Source: VBAS01 sp044867875 (GTDB lineage: Bacteria; Bacteroidota; Bacteroidia; Chitinophagales; Chitinophagaceae). From it: DNA of 11,364 nt. A program made the position numbers and the translations under genes. The stretch covers positions 1 through 11,364 of the forward strand of contig JBIOVR010000542.1 in NCBI GenBank assembly GCA_044867875.1, in the 5' to 3' direction. Below are positions 6,347-11,364 of this stretch, one piece after another; position 1 is the first letter of the stretch, and each line of letters opens with the position of its first letter. Under the pieces are notes generated by a model. It saw nothing but the letters and a program-made list of their open reading frames with translations, was not told where the DNA came from and searched no databases.

Positions 6347-7906
6347 TTAATGTGCACTGATTGTTTCCACTTCAGGAATACCCGATAAATGCAATTCAAT
6401 ATGCTTGTGCTTTGCTTTTGTTTTGAATTCATTGATGATTTCCGATACATCATAATCAATATAAACACTATGTGCCCCTTCAATATGAACAACTGAATAG
6501 TTCGGAATTTTTTCTAATTGATCTTTGATCCTTTTTTTATTGATAAAGCTTACGTTAATCGCCAGGTTAAAATAATAATGCGTGATATGTCCTTCTGTTT
6601 TTGTTTCCAACGTATAACCCGCTTTGTATGTATTCTTAAAAATAAAATAACAGGAGTACGCAATGCCGATACCAACACCAACCAGCAAATCAGTGAATAA
6701 CATAGCAACAATAGTTACAATAAACGGAAGGAACTGTTCCCGGCCCAATTTATAAACCGCAGCGATCATTCGTGGCTTTGCAAGATTATAACCAGTTCGA
6801 ATAAGAATAACAGCCAGTACACAATAAGGGATCATGTTCAGTATAGATGCAGCGAAAAATACAAGTACCAGCAACCATATGCCATGAAAGATGGCGGAAA
6901 GTTTTGTTCTTGCATCGGCCTCTGCATTGGCAGAGCTTCTTACAATAACTGCTGTTATTGGCAAACCCCCAAGAAGACCACTTAAGATATTTCCGGTTCC
7001 CTGGGCCACAAGCTCACGATTTTGCGGAGTGATGCGGTTATAAAGATCAATTTTATCAATGGCTTCAACACTTAACAATGTTTCAAGAGTAGCAACTATG
7101 CAAATGATAACTGCATTTTTTATAATATCGGTATTGCTAAAAATAGAATGATAGTCCGGAAGTTTTATATCGGAAAATAAATTCGATGGAAGATTGACAA
7201 ATTGCTGTGGCTTTAATGCCAATGATGGAATGAATTGCTGAAATAAAAAAGCAAGTAACGTTCCGAAAATGACAACAAGAAAAGAAGTAGGGATGAACGG
7301 AACTTTCTTTGCTATTGTTCTTTTCCAAATTATAAGCAATGCAAGTGAAGCTATCGCAATCACAATTGCACCCTTTGATGTATGCTGGTAAATATTCTTT
7401 ACATGGCTAAAAGCATTTTTAAATGTAATGACGTTGAATAACTCTTTTGTCCAGAAAGAAGCCTCATCATAACCCAACAACAAAGGAATTTGCTTGGCGA
7501 TGAGTATAATGCCAATGGCAGCCAGCATTCCTTTTATGACTGCTGAAGGAATAAAATGTGTAAAGCCGCCAAGTTTGAAAACACCCAACAATAATTGAAT
7601 GACACCGGCAACAGCAACCGAAAGAAAAAATATTTGAAGACTTCCGAGTTCTGTGATAGCTCCGGCAGAAATAGCTGTAAGACCAGCAGCCGGCCCACTT
7701 ACACTTAAATGTGATTTACTGACAAGTCCAACAACAATGCCGCCAATGATACCAGAGATAAGTCCTGAATACAAAGGAGCACCGGATGCTAAAGAAATAC
7801 CAAGACAAAGAGGCAGGGCAACAAAGAAAACAGTGATGCTTGCTTTAAAATCATGTTTGAGGAACGCTAAAAAATAATAACGTGCATGCCGTTTAAGAAT
7901 ATCCAT
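6347..7906 (-). CDS. SulP-family inorganic anion transporter with STAS domain
   Basis: A 519-residue secondary transporter. Residues 20-425 hold the membrane domain with many hydrophobic segments. Family marks are SVSGPAAGL (68-76), LETLLSVEAIDKID (274-287) with the conserved Glu, GTGNILSGLLGGLPIT (303-318), and RSSANAEADARTKLSAIFHG after it. Residues 440-515 form a cytoplasmic STAS domain; the site that is often DxSG reads YIDYD (482-486), so the usual phosphorylatable Ser is absent. SulP proteins carry sulfate, bicarbonate or other anions, often with Na+ or H+; this one cannot be assigned to a substrate from sequence alone, and there is no carbonic anhydrase or sulfate-assimilation gene beside it. 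Start ATG 7906. It is the first gene of a likely operon with the cupin and outer-membrane genes. Confidence 0.94.
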   Translation of the reverse strand: MDILKRHARYYFLAFLKHDFKASITVFFVALPLCLGISLASGAPLYSGLISGIIGGIVVGLVSKSHLSVSGPAAGLTAISAGAITELGSLQIFFLSVAVAGVIQLLLGVFKLGGFTHFIPSAVIKGMLAAIGIILIAKQIPLLLGYDEASFWTKELFNVITFKNAFSHVKNIYQHTSKGAIVIAIASLALLIIWKRTIAKKVPFIPTSFLVVIFGTLLAFLFQQFIPSLALKPQQFVNLPSNLFSDIKLPDYHSIFSNTDIIKNAVIICIVATLETLLSVEAIDKIDLYNRITPQNRELVAQGTGNILSGLLGGLPITAVIVRSSANAEADARTKLSAIFHGIWLLVLVFFAASILNMIPYCVLAVILIRTGYNLAKPRMIAAVYKLGREQFLPFIVTIVAMLFTDLLVGVGIGIAYSCYFIFKNTYKAGYTLETKTEGHITHYYFNLAINVSFINKKRIKDQLEKIPNYSVVHIEGAHSVYIDYDVSEIINEFKTKAKHKHIELHLSGIPEVETISAH

Positions 7907-8136
7907 TTCCTGCGATTATGTTCAAAGAGTTGCAGGCCGCAATGTAATTATTTTAATATTAACGAAGAATGATCTTGGACAAGATGAATAGAATTGTTGT
8001 AGTACAAGAGTGCGACCCTTCGCTTCGCCCTGGGTAAACTGCGACGCAATTGTTCAATAATGAAGTGAACGTTGAACGGAGCGTCGCAACGAAAGCTAAA
8101 TAGAAATTCAAATGCCGGTACAAAATAATCACCTTC
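7907..8136. other. Intergenic spacer with probable SulP promoter region
   Basis: A 230-bp gap between the SulP start and the hydrolase stop, both on the minus strand. The SulP-proximal part (about 7907-8005) is AT-rich and should hold the SulP operon promoter; no full TAnnTTTG with a matching -33 box was found, only a CTCTTTG-like partial match on the minus strand near the start. The distal part has a GC-rich hairpin element described separately. No open reading frame or RNA gene is recognised. Confidence 0.5.
8011..8090. repeat. GC-rich imperfect hairpin, REP-like element
   Basis: TGCGACGC (8040-8047) pairs exactly with GCGTCGCA (8081-8088), and inside it GTTCAA (8052-8057) pairs with TTGAAC (8072-8077), separated by unequal internal bulges of 4 and 3 bases. 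The hexamer TGCGAC also occurs directly at 8011-8016, and ACCC (8015-8018) can pair with GGGT (8032-8035), suggesting a second small stem. The GC content is clearly above the surrounding spacer. The structure fits an interspersed palindromic repeat or a transcription terminator behind the SulP promoter side; there is no T run to support a classical terminator for the hydrolase. Confidence 0.5.
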
Positions 8137-9369
8137 TTATTTCAAATACTTATCAAACCAATCCACAAATTGATCTAGTTCGGGTTTCATGTCGTCAGGA
8201 TTATGACGTCCACCTTTTTTAATGATATAATTATTTGTAACACCTGCTTCCTTAAGTTTTGCAATAAAGGTTTGCGATTGTTGTAAAGGCACCACCATAT
8301 CCGCATCGCCGTGAATAATAAAGATCGGAGGATCATCGGATGAAACAGCATAGATGGGAGAGATCTCTTTCCCAATTTTATTTCTTGCAGAGGTATCGCT
8401 GACGGGTTCATAGATCGCAGTAGTATTATTCAAAACCCTGAAATCAAAAGCTCCGTAAACTCTTGCTTGTATTTGCGGCCCCCTGACATTTACCATAGCA
8501 GCGCCGGGAAAACCCCAGTTAAAAAAATCAGTTGGCGGAAACAAAACTGCTGCGGCCTGCACTCTTGAAGAAACTCTATCGACAGGATCGCTAGCGGTTG
8601 TATTTATTTTATCATCAGCAGTTGCAACTGCAAGTGAAAGATGTCCACCTGCTGAGCCACCTTCAATTCCTATATGATCAGGATCGATGTCCAATTGTTT
8701 TGCGTTGTATCGTATATATCTTACCGCTCTTTTCAGGTCTTCGATCTGATCCGGAATAGCATATCTTGGTTGTGAGCCAAGCACGACCATAAAAACATTA
8801 TATCCTTTGTCAAGATATTGTCTCTTGTAATAAACGCCTCTTTCCACCATTGTGAAATTAGAGAACCAACTGCCGGCTTGCACACTGATGATCGCTTTAC
8901 CATTTGACTTCCCTTTTGGCTTTAACTGTGTCATCAATAATCCCATTCCATCTTTTCTTCCATAAACAAATTCTTCCTGGGGATATGTGTTGGCATCAGC
9001 TTGTTTTTGAACAGCAGCAAGCAATTGTTTCCAGCGTTTGTCTGAATGTAAAGATTCCAGTTCTTTAGCACTCTCAATATTTTTATAATCACTTTGTGTC
9101 AGCTTATCATTTTGTGCAAGCAGGTTAAGTAAATAAAATGCACTGTCGGGTGTATTCGCTAATATCCATGACGAAGCGGCGGATAAATACCTGTTGAAAC
9201 CTGTAGTGGCACCTTGCAATCTTATTCCTCCATTATAAGCTATTGCTGAATTCTTAAAGTCTTTTATGTTGTAAAGAGAATCTGCCTTTCTATAAAACTG
9301 GTTTGCATTCTGAGCAAATGAAAAAAATGACGTCAATATGCTGAGAAGAATAAAGATTGAATATTTCAT
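8137..9369 (-). CDS. Secreted alpha/beta hydrolase with helical N-terminal region
   Basis: A 410-residue exported protein: signal peptide 1-19 (SFA before Gln20), a helical TPR-like region at about 22-125, then an alpha/beta hydrolase domain at about 135-410. The nucleophile elbow is GIEGGSAGG with Ser239; Asp355 in IIHGDADMVVP and His389 in KKGGRHNPDD complete a catalytic triad. The layout resembles the BD-FAE/esterase-lipase group, which cleave esters, sometimes on polysaccharides or peptides. The usual HGGGW oxyanion segment reads QAGSWFSN (164-171), so the first glycines differ and activity may be altered. Cellular place is periplasm or cell surface. It begins 20 bp after the Fe-S protein gene and may share its transcript, but no functional link is evident. 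Start ATG 9369 gives the signal peptide directly. Confidence 0.88.
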   Translation of the reverse strand: MKYSIFILLSILTSFFSFAQNANQFYRKADSLYNIKDFKNSAIAYNGGIRLQGATTGFNRYLSAASSWILANTPDSAFYLLNLLAQNDKLTQSDYKNIESAKELESLHSDKRWKQLLAAVQKQADANTYPQEEFVYGRKDGMGLLMTQLKPKGKSNGKAIISVQAGSWFSNFTMVERGVYYKRQYLDKGYNVFMVVLGSQPRYAIPDQIEDLKRAVRYIRYNAKQLDIDPDHIGIEGGSAGGHLSLAVATADDKINTTASDPVDRVSSRVQAAAVLFPPTDFFNWGFPGAAMVNVRGPQIQARVYGAFDFRVLNNTTAIYEPVSDTSARNKIGKEISPIYAVSSDDPPIFIIHGDADMVVPLQQSQTFIAKLKEAGVTNNYIIKKGGRHNPDDMKPELDQFVDWFDKYLK

Positions 9370-9389
9370 ATTAGGTTTTTAGAGGGATA

Positions 9390-10700
9390 TCAAACTTCCT
9401 GTGTCCATTTATCTCTTTCATCTGGTGAAAATTTCCAGGGAGCAAAATTATTTTCAACATTGTTGAACATAGCGTTCCACTCCTGTGGTGCATTGCTTTC
9501 TTCCATTACTAATGAACGACGAAGTTCAAGAATGATCTCAAGAGGAGAGATGGAAACAGGACATTCTTCAACACAGGCATTGCACGTGGTGCATGCACGA
9601 AGTTCTTCAACAGTAATATAATTATGCAAAAGTTTTTTACCGTCATCTTTAAATTCTTTGTTCGCATTTATATTTCTTCCTACATCTTCTGCACGATCCC
9701 TCGTATCCATCATGATCTTCCTGGGCGATAAAGCTTTACCTGTTTGTGTAGCAGGACAAGCGGCAGAGCAACGACCACATTCGGTACAACTATATGCATC
9801 CAGTAAATTTCTCCAGCTAAGATCAAAAACATCTTTAGCGCCAAAGTTTGCAGGGGGAGCCGCATCAGTTGGCGCCAGCTCAGGTTGCATTGCATACAAA
9901 ACTTCTTTCTGAACCGCCGGCATATTTCTCATTTCACCTTTTGGTTCAAGCCTTGCATAATATGCATTAGGGAAAGCAAGGATGATATGAAGATGTTTTG
10001 AATAAGGCAGGTAATTTAAAAATGCAAAGATGCCGACGATATGCAGCCACCAGGCAGTGCGTTCAATAAAGATCAAGTTTGAAGGCGAGATCGATGTTAA
10101 GGATGAAGAAAAGATACCACTGAAAAGAAAGCTACCAGTATCATGATAATGTTCGTTCCCTTGTAACTGTAATGCCCTGTCACTTGAATTTAATAACAAG
10201 AATAAAGTCATCAGTATGATCTCAGTGATCAGGATGTAGTTCGCATCACTTCTTGGCCAGCCATTGAGATCTTTGCTGATAAATCTTTTTAACTTGATGA
10301 TATTTCTTCTTATAAGAAAAATGACACAACCGAGTGTTACAAGGACAGCAAGCACTTCAAAGGCATTGATGAGAAATGTATAAAAGCCACCAAGAGGCTT
10401 GGCAAACAAACGATGCGTTCCCAAAATTCCATCCAACACTATTTCCAGTACTTCAATATTGATAATGATAAAACCTGCATAGACAAAAAAGTGCAAGATC
10501 GCTACGAGTGGATTCTTAAACATCTTCTTTTGCCCAAATGCAAGGAGCAGAACATTTTTCCATCGCTGACTTTTGTTGTCACTGAAATCTTCATCATGTC
10601 CTAACTTAATATTACGACTTATCTCTTTTACTTTTTTTGTAAACAACCAAATAGAAATAATAGAAACGAGAACAAATAAAATCTGCTGAAGGATTTGCAT
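9390..10700 (-). CDS. Membrane Fe-S protein, HdrD/nitrate-reductase-gamma-like
   Basis: About 436 residues from ATG 10700 (a TTG two codons upstream at 10706 is less likely). The N-terminal half has about five to six hydrophobic segments with histidines at 70, 220, 236 and 238, which could hold haem b as in the NarI-type gamma subunit. The C-terminal half carries two ferredoxin-type [4Fe-4S] motifs, CTECGRCSAACP (Cys305, 308, 311, 315) and CTTCNACVEECP (Cys370, 373, 376, 380). This layout is that of quinone-linked electron-transfer proteins related to the HdrD/GlpC and DsrK type, except that the cysteine-rich CCG domain of those proteins is absent. In such systems a separate CCG subunit usually follows; here the next gene is a hydrolase. 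It probably passes electrons between the menaquinone pool and a soluble partner. Divergent from the phosphoribosyltransferase gene. Confidence 0.9.
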   Translation of the reverse strand: MQILQQILFVLVSIISIWLFTKKVKEISRNIKLGHDEDFSDNKSQRWKNVLLLAFGQKKMFKNPLVAILHFFVYAGFIIINIEVLEIVLDGILGTHRLFAKPLGGFYTFLINAFEVLAVLVTLGCVIFLIRRNIIKLKRFISKDLNGWPRSDANYILITEIILMTLFLLLNSSDRALQLQGNEHYHDTGSFLFSGIFSSSLTSISPSNLIFIERTAWWLHIVGIFAFLNYLPYSKHLHIILAFPNAYYARLEPKGEMRNMPAVQKEVLYAMQPELAPTDAAPPANFGAKDVFDLSWRNLLDAYSCTECGRCSAACPATQTGKALSPRKIMMDTRDRAEDVGRNINANKEFKDDGKKLLHNYITVEELRACTTCNACVEECPVSISPLEIILELRRSLVMEESNAPQEWNAMFNNVENNFAPWKFSPDERDKWTQEV

Positions 10701-10711
10701 GATCAATCAAT

Positions 10712-10719
10712 TACATTTG
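10712..10719 (+). promoter_or_regulatory. Candidate Bacteroidota -7 promoter box
   Basis: TACATTTG matches the Bacteroidota -7 consensus TAnnTTTG exactly. It lies 46 bp before the phosphoribosyltransferase start in the 65-bp divergent gap, giving a leader of about 40 bases. No TTG -33 element is visible at the usual distance; TTTG at 10694-10697 is too close. The opposite gene must share this short gap for its own promoter. Confidence 0.4.
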
Positions 10720-10765
10720 CTAAATTAAGTGTTTAAAAGTATAATTATTCAATAGATAAATTGTT

Positions 10766-11266
10766 ATGGCGACAGATAAAAAATATATTCTTAGCAAAGA
10801 GGTAGTAGAAAAAAAACTGCGCCGCATGGCGTTTGAAATATTAGAAAACAATATAGATGAAAAGGAAATTATTCTTGCCGGTATAAGAGAAAGTGGGAGT
10901 GTGGTGGCAAAAGTGATACAAACAATGCTTGGTGAAATATCTGCCATCAAAACAGAACTTATTACAATTACTCTTGATAAAAATGAACCAACCAATGTTT
11001 CGCTGAGTAAAACATTTGACTTTAATGGAAAAGTTATTGTTGTGATCGATGATGTAAGTAATAGTGGCAAAACTTTGCTGTATGCTTTAAAGCCTTTTAT
11101 AGTTTCTCACCCCAAAAAGATCCAGACGTTGGTGTTGGTAGAAAGAACACATACCAGTTTCCCTGTAAGACCTGATTATGTTGGGTTATCTATCGCAACT
11201 ACTCTGCAAGAACATATTTTTGTCGAGGTAAAAGGAGAAGAAGTAACGGGGGCTTATCTAATTTAG
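10766..11266 (+). CDS. PyrR-like phosphoribosyltransferase
   Basis: A 166-residue type I phosphoribosyltransferase. The PRPP-binding loop is VIVVIDDVSNSGKT (90-103), with the paired acidic residues Asp95 and Asp96 and the GKT end. ILAGIRESG (36-44) forms the loop that contacts pyrophosphate, and LVERTHTSFPVRPDYVG (124-140) closely resembles the corresponding PyrR segment. PyrR proteins bind uridine nucleotides, can make UMP from uracil and PRPP, and in some bacteria control pyrimidine genes by attenuation. No pyrimidine gene is beside it here, so the regulatory role is unsupported; it could be a stand-alone uracil or other base salvage enzyme. The start ATG 10766 follows a TACATTTG promoter box. 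It is cytoplasmic and shorter than typical PyrR by about 15 residues, mainly in the middle. Confidence 0.85.
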   Translation: MATDKKYILSKEVVEKKLRRMAFEILENNIDEKEIILAGIRESGSVVAKVIQTMLGEISAIKTELITITLDKNEPTNVSLSKTFDFNGKVIVVIDDVSNSGKTLLYALKPFIVSHPKKIQTLVLVERTHTSFPVRPDYVGLSIATTLQEHIFVEVKGEEVTGAYLI

Positions 11267-11364
11267 AACCACGATTTATAGGATTTATAGAAAGAATCGG
11301 GATATGATGGAATAAAGATGGATTAAGAGAATTATGGGAAAAGTCTTTATAACAAGATCTCATC
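11267..11364. repeat. Non-coding tail beginning with a tandem 9-bp repeat, possible repeat-element edge
   Basis: GATTTATAG occurs twice back to back (11273-11281 and 11282-11290), 6 bp after the phosphoribosyltransferase stop. The following bases up to the window end are AT-rich with no open frame. The style (AACCACGATTTATAGGATTTATAG, purine-rich run after it, here given across the AACC at 11267-11270) recalls dispersed intergenic repeats seen in Bacteroidota genomes, often beside GxxExxY-type genes, but this is from memory and the element continues beyond the window. Confidence 0.35.

Noticed and set aside
6337..6492. Upstream extension of the cupin reading frame
   Set aside because: It runs over the 3' end of the SulP gene in another frame and has no cupin-like residues; the conserved protein begins at ATG 6336.
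9658..9912. Plus-strand open frame opposite the Fe-S cluster region
   Set aside because: Overlaps the two-cluster coding region of the Fe-S protein and reads as an antisense artefact.
10720..11070. Minus-strand open frame of 116 codons opposite the phosphoribosyltransferase
   Set aside because: Serine- and isoleucine-rich shadow of a well-supported gene; no independent motif or start signal.
1..11364. CRISPR array, tRNA, rRNA, insertion sequence or prophage
   Set aside because: No regularly spaced repeats, cloverleaf-like sequences, transposase or integrase motifs, or phage genes were found on either strand by eye.

Overview
The window looks like ordinary chromosome from a member of the Bacteroidota, most likely Chitinophagaceae or a close relative. 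The basis is AT-rich DNA, mostly no Shine-Dalgarno sites, signal peptides ending in the xxAQ/FGQ style typical of this phylum, a TAnnTTTG-type promoter box, and recognisably Bacteroidota-type protein families. The taxonomic guess comes from general character, not from a search. No rRNA, tRNA, CRISPR array, transposase, integrase or phage gene is visible.

Left part, plus strand (1-5381): seven genes run in the same direction. They are the 3' end of an ATP-grasp ligase-like gene (cut by the window edge), a secreted YceI-family protein, a LysE-family exporter, a complete ATP-grasp ligase-like gene, a second LysE-family exporter, a DinB-fold protein and an APC-family amino-acid permease. From the first LysE gene onward, gaps are only 19-34 bp, so this is probably one operon. 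The two ATP-grasp genes are paralogues, and so are the two LysE genes. The region therefore reads as a duplicated ligase/exporter module followed by an amino-acid importer. This is the most interesting part of the window: it may make and export a small amino-acid-derived compound, but no substrate can be read from the sequence.

Middle part, minus strand (5448-7906): a SulP-family anion transporter with a C-terminal STAS domain, a small DHCW-type cupin 10 bp behind it, and a small outer-membrane beta-barrel protein 37 bp further on form a likely operon. It converges on the permease gene. The 66-bp junction holds AT-rich inverted repeats that reach into the permease's last codons.

Right part, minus strand (8137-10700): a membrane Fe-S protein (HdrD/nitrate-reductase-gamma-like) is followed 20 bp later by a secreted alpha/beta hydrolase with a helical N-terminal region. 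Between the hydrolase and the SulP operon lies a 230-bp spacer with a GC-rich imperfect hairpin of REP-like appearance. Divergent from the Fe-S gene, on the plus strand, is a PyrR-like phosphoribosyltransferase (10766-11266) with a TAnnTTTG promoter box upstream. The last 98 bases are non-coding and start with a perfect 9-bp tandem repeat; they may be the edge of an interspersed repeat.
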